DNA of 64,000 nucleotides from Darksidea phi (lineage: Eukaryota; Ascomycota; Dothideomycetes; Pleosporales; Lentitheciaceae): assembly GCA_030770425.1 (NCBI GenBank), contig JASJFT010000043.1, positions 124,001 through 188,000 of the forward strand. The letters run 5' to 3'. Made by a program: the position numbers and the translations under genes. Of the stretch, positions 44,923 through 56,090 are shown piece by piece (positions within the stretch are counted from its first letter, which is position 1; each line of letters opens with the position of its first letter). The notes below the pieces were generated by a model. It saw only the letters and a program-made list of their open reading frames with translations. It did not search any database and was not told the origin of the DNA.

Positions 44923-47900
44923 ATGGCTTCCATCTATGATCAAGAAAGCGTGAAAAGCTCTCAGGACTCTGTCATGTCGAGAGTCTTCGACGCAAACTCG
45001 ACTTCGACCACTTTAAATACCCCTGTCTCGCCATTGAGCGACTGCCCCGACAATCTGTCCGACTGCTCAGAAGCAAGAGCAGAGCATCAGGCAACTCATG
45101 CAACCTTACAATCTGTTCCAAAGGCATCCCATACCCAGACACTGACATCGACAGCCCGAAACATTCCAGAAGTTCAGGCCAAGACCGCAGGGCATTTGAT
45201 GGAACTTCCAACACCGTCGAGGACCCTCACTCGGACCCTCAGATACTCCCAACGCTCGGGCAACCAAGCTTCCCTTCCATCGCCAATACCAAAGCGAGCG
45301 AAGCTGATTCGGGATGTTGATATATTTCCAACGTCGAAGCGGGCCTGGGGTCACAATACCACACATCGTGCGCTTCCGTCCACCTCTCGACGAAGTGCTC
45401 GAATTAAGCGACCCCCTACTCGATATAGCCCGCCACCACCGATTCCAAAGAAGACACCAAGGATAGCGTCTTTGGTTGTTCGCCTACGATTGAAGAGTCA
45501 GGACCTTGCTGGCGTAGCTGGGAATCAGACCAGAGTGTTCTCCAATGCTCCCCACCGAAAGGGTCCGACGAAACGCAGACTTTATTGTCCCTCAACTGAT
45601 GAAGCTACGAAACAAACATTGAGTTCTGAGGAGTCCACTCGCCGTCGTCCTCGTTTGGAAATATTACCCGGAGCCTCTCCACTTACCCCTCCATTCTTCC
45701 CCGGCCTACGTAGCCAACATGAAACCGCAGAAATCTCTCAACATCTCGGACAGCAGTACGATCAAGCGTCGGTATATCCACCTAATTCAATGCAATGGAA
45801 TCTGCACCTTCCCAATCACTGCGTGCAGGGTGCCCCGTACTTTGGGCATTTCTTGTCTCCGCAGACCCTACCACCCCCTCAGTTCCCACAACCTCTGCAG
45901 TCCCAGCCTCTTCAGGCGCCGTTCCAAATTTCACAACCCGCACCGCGTCCACAAATCCAAGCTGTAATCCCCGAGTATCTCCAGCAGAGTGTGTTGCTCC
46001 GTATATGTTTTCATGAATCGCTCTAACGAGAAGCAGATGTACCCTCGCCACCAGAAACTATTCATTGGGTGAACTCTTCGAGCGCTACTGTCGATGGTGT
46101 TGAACTCTACTCCATTACGCGGGCATTACTCGCAGACCGATTCAATTCTACTAAACCTAGCCCTACTTCCCAACCTGAAGTCTGGGCAGAGACGCGGATG
46201 GAACTTTGCGAAACCCTGCATTACTATCGGTCTTACAAGGCAGCCGGTCATGCTAAAGATGGCTTCGCTTATGCTTTCATGTTCGCGAACAATGCCCACC
46301 CTCGGGACTACACGGACACCAGCGTCGTTATATCACGCGGTGGCGGTGGGCTTGAACATAATCAGGAGACCGGTCAAATGGAGATGAAAGAGGACCAGGT
46401 CGAACTCTCCAGTACTGCTTCTTTGCGGAACAATATGCAACAGTTCAACCCGGTGGTCATCTTGACTGCCCGGAAGAACCCATGTATGCCGTCCAATCCT
46501 CCACACGAATTTTGTGTTCTTGATTATTTCAAACCAACCCATATTTGGTCTGAGAAAACCGATGGCAAGACTTTCCAGCGGGTCCGATTCGAGAAGCTCA
46601 ATTCAGAGAAACCATCGTGGTGGCAGCCGAAGGGGTCGACGGAAGTGGCTAAGCTGGGTTCGCTTGCCTCACCTATCGTTCAGTCGTGCGCGTTTTGCAA
46701 CACCGACTCGCAACAAGTATATCTTCAGGGATGGATGTGCTTGCGGGGCACATGCAAAGCCTTCTTCAAGCTCACTCTTAACTTCGGGGAGCTTATAGAA
46801 CCGAAGGAGGACTCACTCGTCTACGATCCTCGCTTCCTCAAGCAGCGGACACCATGGCCAAACGATGGTCATTACTATCCTCTAACTTCAGACACCGCAC
46901 AGCTTTCTAGCCATGCCCTTGCGGGAGAAGACTGTGCGCGAGCTCATTGGTCAGGTCTAGTTTGCCCGAAGTGTGGACGCTGCTGTCCTCGACTTAGTTG
47001 GTTAGGCTGGGAGTGTCCCACTAAGAACTGCGCCTTTACGAAGGAAGCACCGCATGCGCTAATTCCCGCATTATCCATGCGGGAGACCTGGTTCCCTCTA
47101 ACATCTAGCTACATGTCGACTCGCGATTGGCACTCTTCTCTCGTGGACTCATCCGTCTCCTTCGCCCACAACTATCGCATCCATCGTTATATCATTCCTG
47201 GTATAAAGGGGTTTGTCACTCACATGATAGCGAACAAGACTATTGTTGAGGAGCCTAGCGGTCCGGACGCTATGTTTGAAGAGCTTCAGCGCGTAGATAT
47301 CGGCCTTCGTCGGCGCCCTATGGGAAAGGGCTACCACACGCGGCACTTCACCGTAAACTACGGGATGCCGTACAAGTTCATTGCAGCAACTGCATCTGCC
47401 TCCTTTGAGGGGGCTGCTAGCCCCATTACCGATACGCGGAGCCGACTGAACTGGGCAGCCAAGCTTGTCCTCGCACAGTATCAACAGAAAACAATTGAGG
47501 AAGTCAGCGACGAGTGGAAGGCCAAAGAGTTCAATGAAGTCCTAGCGCTAGGGTACCTCGAACAACAGCGTATCAACTATCACGACGATGGCGAAGAAGG
47601 TCTCGGACCGACAATTGCCACTCTGAGTCTAGGAGCTCCAGGTATCATGAAGATTCGCATGAAAGCGAAACATTACAACGGCGTGTCTAATTCGGGTATA
47701 ATCACCGAAGCTCCACCTATCCCTGGTTGTCTTCACTACAAAGAACGTCTAGCCCGGCAGCCTGATCTTGAAGACCTCAAGCTGAGGGACAGGCAGGCGT
47801 ACAAGCTCCAGTCGAGACAAGTTCCAATGGAACTAGGCCTGAAGCCTAAAAAAGAGTCGAAAGATGCCCTCGTAATGGTACTTGGACACGGTGATATCGT

Positions 47901-48108
47901 TCTCATGCATGGAGCAGACTTGCAGAAGTACTACGAGCATTCTGTGGAGCACAAGGGGAAGTTGAGATTCGCGCTTACCTGTCGGTATATTGACCCGGGG
48001 AGCTTGAAGCCAGACCAGAAGCCGACGTACGACGTCGCGCCGGACCTGGGAGACTACAACGGGTCGAAGTTGCCATTGCCAGTAGCGTTTTCTGGCTTGT
48101 CTCCTTAG
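44923..48108 (+). CDS. AlkB-like 2OG-Fe(II) dioxygenase with zinc-ribbon motifs
   Basis: Large two-exon gene: 44923-45988 and 46037-48108, 1045 residues. The frame appears to stop at a TAA (46024), but this TAA is the branch-point-like CTCTAAC of a 48-bp GTGTGT...GCAG intron whose removal keeps the frame (YLQQ|NVPSPPETIHW). The N-terminal 350 residues are Ser/Pro/Arg-rich and probably disordered, with basic patches. The middle holds CxxC pairs (CAFCNTDSQQ and VCPKCGRCCPRLSWLGWECP) that look like zinc-binding ribbons. The C-terminal AlkB-type domain has LGPTIATLSLGAPGIMKIR, then VMVLGHGDIVLMHGADLQKY and a later arginine-containing FALTCRYI. Fungal proteins of this kind are presumed oxidative demethylases of nucleic acid or protein; substrate unknown. 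A bipartite basic character suggests nucleus. Confidence 0.82.
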
Positions 48109-49869
48109 TTGCATTCTATGCTTAGACTGTATGCTAGGGAGGTGTGGTTTGCGGTGGGGTGAACTGGTTTCATTGGACAGGCTGTGTTCATGCCATGTAT
48201 ATTGCGCACGCGTATCACGAAAACGGGGATTGACAAGTTTATGGTATCATATGAACTAGACTTACGGGTGAACGGGATACGGATATCCCGTTCGTTGCAT
48301 TTTACATATCTCATATGACTTATGCGTTATACTTTATTGGGCACTTCGTAAAGAGTATCTTGCTTCGCAGGATGCCTGATCTTCTGTGCTTACATATCGC
48401 CTTCTCTCTTTATCTTCGAATGGCTGTTGTTAGGGCTTATAAGGTTTTGTCGTTCCGTGTGTTAGCTGGCATGATTTTTGAGGAATAGCATCATTGTAGG
48501 GTTCACGAGGGAAATTTCGACGATGTAAACGTCGCATTTTCGTCACTCATGCTATCAAATCTATACTTACTCTCACGCATACACTGAGATGAGTAAATAG
48601 CGATGCAATACCAAGACTCCCCATGTACACTACGAGCTCTTCGAGTGATGCAGAAGCCTGAACTGTAACCACTAGAGAGAGTGGAGATTTTGATTTGAGG
48701 GCATAGATAAATAGAACTAGCGTTTGGGAATTGTGGATGATTCATTACTATCCCTGAGAACTTCTTTCTTGAAGGTATAAAGAACTTTGATACAAGCCGT
48801 AATCGGCTCTTTTGTTCAAGGACTTCAGCGCGAAGTCGGTATTTTCGGTAAGGCTGATTTGCGTACTATGGCCTTCCGCCGTCCTCTCTTCAGCCCTCCC
48901 GGATGTCGGTAGTTATATTCCTAATGTAGGCGATATAGGATTTTCCTATACAGTATAGCTATTATAGTTATATGTAATAAGCTGCTATTATTCTATACCC
49001 TTTAGCTAGGTTACTAAAATAATCGAAGTAGTAGCTATCGTATTATTAAACTTAAATAGATATTTGATTCTGAATCTTCAAATAATTCTTTTTTCTGTTT
49101 TTCCAGGAGAAAAGCTGCATTGCGCAAGTATGCTATTGTGGTAAAACCTAATAACGAAATTATATATATCTAAAGACTAGCACCGATGTAATATTCCTAT
49201 ACACGGCAGAAAGCTTGTATATAAGTTGGTAAATATAATTGACTATTACTAGTTCTCATACCTTTTCTAACAATAATACAATTTTGATACGATGCGTGGA
49301 AACCTTCCTGAACCGGTGAAAGGTACAGCAAGGCTGAGTTCCGCAGAAACTTGCGCACACTCCTTGCTTTCCCCTGTCACCCCTGGCTGGAGAGGAAAAG
49401 CGGCTTGTGAGAATTCATCCCTAAAACGTCCATAAAGCTTGTGGTACTTCTTACCTTTTGGCTATCAATGACTTCCAGCCTGGAGGATCTTCCTCACCGT
49501 TGGTCCAAAACTTAGACAAAAGGTGTCTCCCATATCCAGCTCGCGAAAGTCATTATAAGATGCCCATATAGACGAAAACTGCATCATGCAGCTTACCGAC
49601 AGATGCATTCGTGTCTGCAAATACTAGTTGTGATATGGCTTGTCACACACTTAGCCGGGGGTATAATGTCAGCTGATTCGTCGGCGCCACCTTGTCTGAA
49701 GCCATAGGTCAATAAATAGCGCATTTACTTGGCGTGAGGACAGCATACAGCCGACAACAAAATGGGTAAGTATGCTCATGCTCATTATTCTAAGTAAAAA
49801 TCATCGTATTTCTTGCTTAAGCGCAGGTTCTTAATACACACCCAATCATTCTTTATCTCGGAATCCGCA
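48109..49869. other. Intergenic region with an AT-rich, RIP-like block
   Basis: About 1.76 kb. From roughly 48930 to 49270 the DNA is very TA-rich, with TAG/CTA/TAT words, as expected for an old RIP-mutated repeat, but no element is identifiable. Remaining sequence has normal composition and no recognised gene. A short ATGG followed by GTAAGT at 49762 could be an untranslated or alternative leader exon of the next gene; its splice to known acceptors gives an early stop. Confidence 0.45.
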
Positions 49870-51022
49870 ATGTCTATCTATCCTCCTAATAACTTCTGCC
49901 AAACGAAGATTGAAGCTGATCCCGATATCGGAGGCCGTGGTGTAAGTGCCTGGCTAGATTAAGGGGCCATGACTTTATGGTACTTATTCCTGCTTATAGA
50001 TTATTGCTGCTTTCGTAGCAACATCTTGGCTTACTGTCCTACTCGCCTGTATACCGGCGTGCTTCTACGCAACGAGGGCGTGGAAAAGCCGACAGAATCA
50101 TTCCGTTTGGCTTCGAACAGAGAGCCAGCAGATTATTGCTGAAGCTCGTGCACATAAACAAAGTGCACGGTTTGTGAGGAGAACAATCGATCTCCTCGGG
50201 CTTCTTTGCGACATCCAGGCTGTTACAGGCATCTCAATTATGATTTCTGGCTTTGCTAAATGGGGGAATATCACTCTATACCACGCGGAGCTTGTCCAAT
50301 ACTACTGGACGCTGACACTCGATTCCTTCTGGGCCGCACGTATCAACTACATGGACGATGACATGGACGATCCCATCCGGACTTTTGTCAGACGATTGAC
50401 TATTCTCTTCAGCTGTATACTCGCTGTTATCTGGCAGTTTCGCAATCGATATAGAGAGGATATGTGGAACGATGACGGCGGTCCTTGCTATCGATTCTTA
50501 GACGGGACTCAAGAATGGCCATGGACCGGCGGAATTATGTTGTTTTCTGTCGCGCTAGCGTTTAGCTTATTGAAAAGCACAGGCAAAACCAAGAAAAGTT
50601 TTGCCAAGCGTACAAATGACGGCTGGGGGAAGCTACTGAGGGTGCTTGGAGAGAGGCACGATCGGCTAAGGGAATCCTGCACGTCATCTACGCTTCCGGG
50701 ATGGAGAAAGCTCCTTGACATCATCAGGTCTGGACTCCAAGTCGGCTTTACCACGTTGTGCATAGCTATCTACTGGCTTCTTATCCAATGGTTAGCCATC
50801 TGGTCCTACGGCGACGGATTCTACCCTTTTACTTGGTTCGTATACTTGTGTTATACGGTCTGGAATACGCTTGACGTGGTCTCCCTTGTGGATTGGAACA
50901 AGGATCTGATCGAAAATGATGAGAAAACCTGGGGTTTTGGCCAAGTTCTCCCTCTTGTTATGTTACTGCAAATTGTGTTCGGCGCGATAGATGTATTTCG
51001 ACGTGAGTATAGTACTAATTAA
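49870..51022 (+). CDS. Polytopic membrane protein, function unknown
   Basis: Two exons (49870-49941 and 50000-51022; intron 58 bp) join to 364 residues. The start MSIYPPNNFCQTKIEADPDI precedes TM1 (FVATSWLTVLLACIPACFY). Further hydrophobic segments occur at LLGLLCDIQAVTGISIMISG, LFSCILAVIWQF, GIMLFSVALAFSLL, FTTLCIAIYWLLIQWLAIWS, FTWFVYLCYTVWNTL and VLPLVMLLQIVFGAI, about seven helices. Proteins of this layout, with the ending WGFGQVLPL, are widespread and uncharacterised in Pezizomycotina. At the 3' end a GTGAGT...TACTAAT...AAAAG intron-like sequence follows CGAC, so the true C-terminus may lie further on in the repeat-rich DNA or be truncated there. Confidence 0.8.
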
Positions 51023-51150
51023 TATAAATCCTTTGAAAAGGGTTTATATATACTCTCTATTATACCATTTATCTATGCTAACTCATCGCTACCGCGGTTG
51101 GTTTCCTAACGCTCTACGGTTCGTCAGTACATATTATTATTCGTCGCCTT

Positions 51151-51285
51151 AATATTGGAAACATCACCTCGTCGCTTACGATCGATAGTACTATATATAG
51201 CTCTATAGCTCTATTATCGTATATAAGGTATAGTATAGCACCCCTACTATATAACTCCTAGTATACAATCCCAACTAAATGCCAC
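51151..51285 (+). repeat. Dispersed repeat family A, copy 2 (RIP-mutated)
   Basis: This copy aligns with 3772-3946. Where copy 1 has TACTGTGCACAGCTCTACAG, this copy has TACTATATATAGCTCTATAG: every change in the block is CA-to-TA or TG-to-TA, the dinucleotide preference of RIP. It lies about 130 bp beyond the stop codon of the membrane-protein gene. Confidence 0.85.
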
Positions 51286-51474
51286 TTATCTATGCAGTGA
51301 GAAATATCCAGAGATACTATCTAAATTGAAATCTGTATTTAACTAACGCTATCTGGATAATCTGGATCACTAACACAAAGGAGTTTATCAGCAATACTGT
51401 ATTGGATTCGACATGGTGCTCGCTGTAATCATGGGACTCCGCATACCAACGAAGCCATGCGTGAAATAGTGCCG

Positions 51475-51476
<2 letters not shown>

Positions 51477-51531
<55 letters not shown>

Positions 51532-51660
51532 NNNNNNNNNCACTTTGGGGGCTCCTCTAGATCTGGCACCCCGCAAACCCCCCCAGCCCCGGGGTAAATA
51601 TGCCCCCCCCCCCCCCCCCCCCCCCCCCACCAAAAACCCACCAAAAAAAACCAAAAAAAA
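51477..51660. other. Assembly gap and homopolymer artefact
   Basis: A run of more than 50 G is followed by nine N (51532-51540), then sequence whose homopolymers look stretched (CCCCCCC, CCCCGGGG, a run of about 26 C at 51603-51628, AAAAAAAA). This is the pattern of a poorly resolved read end at a contig join. Poly-Pro/poly-Gly open frames predicted here are artefacts, and distances across the gap are unreliable. Confidence 0.9.
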
Positions 51661-51844
51661 CTCCCGAAGGCAAAGGTAAAAGTAAAAAGACTAAAAACAC
51701 TCGTGGACCCAGCCCGATTCCTTCCTTCCACCCTCGAACACTGAAACCCAAAACAAGATTACAAGATAACTAACAGAACAGTGCGTACAAAAGTCGACGA
51801 AACCTGAGTTGCACAAATACGACGAATTTGCTGCAAAGATATGT

Positions 51845-52270
51845 CTAGTTCAGACCCTTGCAGTTGGCCTCAGATTCATCGAGACCGCCGATGACAGCAG
51901 CCTCGCAGGCGACGAAGCCAGCAGCTTCAAGAATGGCGGAGGTGCCAAGCGTTGCAGCGTCGAGCGCCAATGCGGCTACCCCACAGCCGGCTATCTCGGC
52001 GATGGCCTTTGCGGTAGCTCCGTTGCTGCACTGTTGGCAATTGGGACTGCAGTCGGTCTCTCCGAGTTGGCGACCGCGGGTCTGGGTCTCCTGGTCCCTT
52101 TTGATGCTCTCGATGCGGGCCTCGCGGGCAGCGTCAAGAACCCGATTGACCGTGGCAAGGTCGTCGCCGGCGGCGTCCTGGCGGGGCTTCAGACTACCGT
52201 TGGAAACGGTAGGGACGGCGAAGGAGATGCCACAGGCGGCAAGGGCGACAAGAATGGCAGTGACCTTCAT
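51845..52270 (-). CDS. Small secreted cysteine-containing protein
   Basis: Single exon, 141 residues from ATG 52270 (MKVTAILVALAACGISFAVP, signal peptide). A short propeptide-like stretch ends near KPRQD. The mature N-terminal half is charged and helical (ATVNRVLDAAREARIES); then TDCSPNCQQCSNG introduces clustered cysteines, followed by an Ala/Gly-rich hydrophobic part (GCGVAALALDAATLGTSA) and ending EANCKGLN. Six cysteines remain after signal removal. I do not recognise the family. The hydrophobic C-terminal half is unusual for a soluble effector and might insert in or associate with a membrane or form an amphipathic bundle. It sits in a repeat-rich, gap-adjacent region. Confidence 0.78.
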   Translation of the reverse strand: MKVTAILVALAACGISFAVPTVSNGSLKPRQDAAGDDLATVNRVLDAAREARIESIKRDQETQTRGRQLGETDCSPNCQQCSNGATAKAIAEIAGCGVAALALDAATLGTSAILEAAGFVACEAAVIGGLDESEANCKGLN

Positions 52271-52837
52271 TTTGATGATAAAATTTGGTGTTTTTGGGAG
52301 GGCAGCGAAGTACACAGGTGAGTAAAGAATTGATGAGAAAAGTTGTGGTAAAGAGTCAAGACCAGCTTGTAGAATGGAAGTGGTAGGTCTGAAGTGAAGG
52401 TAGGTGAATACTGGATGTTGTTGTTGGCTTGTCGAGAGGAACCGGGTGACGACGTGCACTTTATATAAATTTCCTTCGGTCTTGCAGTCAAGATTACATG
52501 TGCCCTGAAAAGAAAGGAGCTCAATATACCCCCTGTAAGCATGTGTCTTTTAAGTCACAGGGAGCTCCTGGTTACCCCGGCTTTACAGCTATCCCAGAGT
52601 CCTTGACCCGTGAAACGCCAAACAAACGGACGAGGGGTAGCCTGTTCGCTAGGTATGGTACGACATACAGTGTAAGAGGGCCAGAGGTTGCTGAATTGGC
52701 CAGCGTCTCTTGAAACTCTTGGTGTGAATGGCGCTACAGCCTATCTTTCATGCCTTGAAAATATCTGGGTAACAAGGGAAGATATAGACGCATCCCATGT
52801 TTGCCCGGAATGGCTCCGTGCCATCGACGTATACCCC
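52271..52837. other. Promoter side of the secreted-protein gene
   Basis: About 570 bp upstream of the secreted-protein gene, up to the third copy of repeat B. TATATAAA occurs at about 52460, roughly 190 bp before the start codon in the gene's direction, and is a plausible TATA box. No other gene recognised. Confidence 0.5.
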
Positions 52838-52952
52838 CTTTTGTTTTAAGAACCTTCTTGTGTTTCAAGGTATTCGGACCGAAACGCCTTTTTGTGTCAC
52901 CGTTTTCAGTTGTCCCGCGAGTTTTGACGGCGCGATGGCTGCTACTCATTCG
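52838..52952 (+). repeat. Dispersed repeat family B, copy 3
   Basis: Shorter, more diverged copy. It shares GTTTCAAGGTATTCGGACCG, CGCCTTTTTGTG, GCGAGTTTTGACGGCGCGATG and the terminal GGCTGCTACTCATTCG with the copies at 7629-7823 and 27571-27770 (blocks quoted piecewise). Its 5' portion (the GGCAACGACTGC block) is not found, so it is 5'-truncated or diverged there, as is common for retroposed elements. Confidence 0.8.
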
Positions 52953-54303
52953 ATAAGGTTTTCAAACGAGCTAGGAAGGAAGGCATGAGGTATAGCTAAG
53001 AATCTGCAGGTACTAGATTTATGCAGCGATGCAGATCGGGCGCCCTAATCAAGGATAGGGGTATGGTACCATAGTGTAATGCGCATAGGGATGCGACGTG
53101 GAAAACCCTAAATAGTATCCTCCCTGTACGTAGGGATTATTTGCAAGTGAACTGACGAGTAGAAGACTACTCTGGGGCTGAGAAACATATACTACTACGA
53201 AGGCCATAGATGAGCGTAGTAGGAAACGGAACCGAAGTACAGGCGACGAAGCCTGGTACAGAGCATGTAGTACCTTGCGCCGTCACGTCGCTGATGCATC
53301 CGGATAACTTTGAATATAGTACCCAAACTCTCAGCCTAATCGAAAATAAAAAGTTACCAGTAATTACCGACAAGTTGTTTACGAATCGTGCCGAAGTTCG
53401 GACCGAATCGAGGGTCTCCCCGAACGCCACGAAATACTTACGTTATGCCAATTTTCTATACACTTCGCATATAAAATTATATTTTATTATTACTTCGCAT
53501 AGCTTCCCCTAGCCTAAATTACTACCTAGCACTATCTCTTTTAAATTCTTATTGAGACCCAATTCTCGCGCCATCCATGCACGGGCCTTTTGCCACCGAA
53601 CCGCGGGCTCGCCCGTTCATGATACCCCCTTGCAATCTCAATCGGCGCTAACTATGATTCAAAATCGAGGCTTAGGCATTAGTGCCAAGCAAAGGGCCTT
53701 AGGAAAGGGCCTCCTCCTGGTCAGATGTTGAGACTGGCACCAAGTGCTCCATTGCAGGTGGCGCATGTTTTCGGCGAAACCACCTTATTTATGCCGTGCC
53801 GTGTTGTAGTCCCCTTGGATTTGTGGCTTGTAGCTGCTCTCTGTGCGGCTGATCCTCCCTTCGTTATCAGCCTTAAGATTGTATGAATCTTGGTCCTATG
53901 TGGACGATGGCGATACATTATGTTCTTTTCTTGGCTTATTTTTGAACATCTTACGTTTACGAAACTTAAAACATACGGCGTGTCTTCGAAGTGTGTTAAA
54001 TTAGCTAATAAACCCGTATAGCTATCATCGAAGGTTAAGCATTGTAGTGCAAGTGCCCTGTAATTGTGTAACTCGAAGTTGGAACTTGAACCAAGCTCGC
54101 AAACTTGAAGTCGTCATCTCCCCGAGTCAGGAATAAAACCGTCCCTTGACAGGCCGGACTTGGTAGGGCTCCCATTATGCCGAATGGCCGTACGGGTTTC
54201 AAAAAGTCGCTAAATGATTCGAAGATTTGGGTTTAGTCCAAACTCTAAATTTTGGTGGCGCCTCGGTGGCATATGGGTGGTAACTCCCGCCGCGACGTCA
54301 GTA
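52953..54303. other. Repeat-rich intergenic region, no gene recognised
   Basis: About 1.35 kb. Composition varies, with TA-rich DNA around 53440-53560. Short frames (for example at 53210-53512) are unrecognised. Nothing else is supported. Confidence 0.4.
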
Positions 54304-54472
54304 TTGGTTTGATTTTCACAGTGGGAGTCTCTTTTGTAAGCACCGCACGAAAGACAGCAAGAGTTTGTGAATAGTAGGGGTGCTATATCCACAACTTATA
54401 CACGATAATAGAGCTGTAGAGCTATACACAGTACTATTGATCGTAAGGATCAACGAGGTGATGTTTCGAATA
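54304..54472 (-). repeat. Dispersed repeat family A, copy 3
   Basis: Inverse orientation relative to the copies at 3772 and 51151. Read on minus it has GAAACATCACCTCGTTGATC, AGCTCTACAGCTCTATTATC and GAGACTCCCACT. It is intermediate in mutation level between copies 1 and 2. It ends about 90 bp before the NACHT relic and may have interrupted that gene's 5' part. Confidence 0.85.
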
Positions 54473-54559
54473 TTGACAGGCGACGGGCAATGACTGCTGC
54501 CGAGCCACAGAGCTGAGGCAGAGCGGTGGAAGGTTCCAATAGCTGATAGCTAGAACATT

Positions 54560-55180
54560 GAAGTTCTCGATATGCTGCGTCGATTGTCGGGTGAAAATCT
54601 GCCGAATGTTTTCCTGCTAGCCATTAGCAGGGACCGACCAGACATTGGCAAGTATCTCAAGCCATCTTCCACAGATCTGGAAATCGGCTATGACGCTGTG
54701 GATAAGGATACTAAAACTTATGTTTTGCGCGCCATTACTTTCGTCTCCTCGCCCCAGTTGGCAGCCGCAGAAGACTAAAGATGGCATCACGAACGGGTTG
54801 CTAAAGCAAGCCAGTAGCGTATAAGTTCCCAATAAGTCTTTACTGCTTGCATCATTCGATAAATGGTATTAGGTTCCTATGGGCAGCTCCGCAGGTGCGC
54901 TTCGGTCGCTCAGGGCACTCGCAGGAGCCACTAGTGAGCGCACACTTTTGAAATTACCAGTCGACCTTAATGAGACGTACGCCAGAGTCTTCTCCATATT
55001 GAACATAGTCTTGTACCAAAATTTTTACTGGCCCTTAAAGAGATTACTCTTGCAAAACGGCCGCTGTTCTTAGAAGAGCTTGTGGAGGCGTGTGCTTTCG
55101 AAGCGGGGCCATGCCTAGCATTGGAGTCGGAGACGGTGCGCGTAAAAGCTTACAATATCTTCGAGCCTCTCTAGGATCTC
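54560..55180 (+). pseudogene. NACHT (NLR-like STAND) protein relic
   Basis: Segments of a fungal NACHT-type NLR remain in shifting frames. LSGENLPNVFLLAISRDRPD is the sensor strand seen in 'ILVTSRxExDI'; LEIGYDAVDKDTKTYV is the winged-helix boundary; then LWAAPQ with TLLKLPVDLNETYARVFSIL (usually LPxTLDETYxRIL) and RPLFLEELVEACAFEAG (usually PLTxEELxEA). The Walker A region is missing upstream, where repeat A copy 3 lies. Frameshifts and stops separate the blocks. Intact relatives act in self/non-self recognition and programmed cell death. Confidence 0.7.
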
Positions 55181-55914
55181 GTCGTCATGAACATGCATCT
55201 TGAGCTTGATAATTTCGACGCGTAAATACCACCTGGTACACACGACCCCACACATACATACCTCCCTAACGGAGTACCTGATTATATGACCTAATGCAAA
55301 AAAGCACTCGCAAGTTTGGCTTCTCCTGGGTGGAAGGACGCTATCTCATCGCCAGAAGTTATCTCTCATACCTGTCCCACTTCAACACATCCAATCGTCA
55401 CGAAACCTTCGCGCTTTGAGAGTACAGTAGGAGGATCATATCGTAGTGCCCTCTGGTGCAAGACCTGACTAGCAAGACATTACGTCGAAGAGCAGAGAGA
55501 CGGCCATCGTGTAAGGGCAATGAGACTATACAATTCCTTCGAAGTCCTGTAACTACGGCCACTATCAATTATTCTACGTGGCTCTTCGGAGTCAGCAACG
55601 CTACTGTTGCTCCTTAATCGGCTTCCTCGGTTCGACTTGCCCTCCCTTGAGGCTCTACTTACTACTCTCTCTATGGCCTACTTCTATCCCAATATCGGCA
55701 ATATCTTATAGAAGAGCGCTCTATGGCTGATTTGTATCGACACTTCTATTATACAGGCAAGCATAAACCTTATAGAAATACTGCCTTGCATTGACGCAGC
55801 TAAACCGATCCTCTGCCCAATGGACCAAGCCATGCTGAACGACGCGCCTGAGCTTGACGTGCTGTTGTACGTATGAGGACGGAGATCAACCTTTGTAAAA
55901 CGTTTCACCTAAGT
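55181..55914. other. Decayed sequence, unassigned
   Basis: About 730 bp between the NACHT and HET relics. Short frames with many stops; no repeat match and no confident domain. It is probably further degraded coding or transposon DNA. Confidence 0.35.
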
Positions 55915-56090
55915 ACATGGAGCTTTGTTTTTCGCGCTCGAAGGATTCTCTGATATTTTCGCCGCCCGACACACCTTGAAAACGAGGCAAAGACGCCGAT
56001 TGTGGATAAATGCCATTTGCCTAAACGGGACCTGTGGTAATGAACCCTCGTTTAAGGATCCTTTATGGCGAATATTACAATTCGGAAGCA
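55915..56090 (+). pseudogene. HET-domain relic (tentative)
   Basis: A frame of about 60 codons reads TLKTRQRRRLWINAICLNGT, close to the HET signature 'LWIDAICINQ' after a helix of the 'NLxxALxxLR' type. Stops lie on both sides and no continuing HET sequence is convincing. HET domains trigger heterokaryon incompatibility, often with NACHT partners, so its position beside a NACHT relic fits. The match is a single short motif. Confidence 0.45.

Noticed and set aside
46024..46026. Premature stop in the AlkB-like gene
   Set aside because: Explained as the branch-point sequence of a 48-bp intron.
51388..51751. Poly-Pro and poly-Gly proteins
   Set aside because: They come from homopolymer runs and Ns at an assembly gap.
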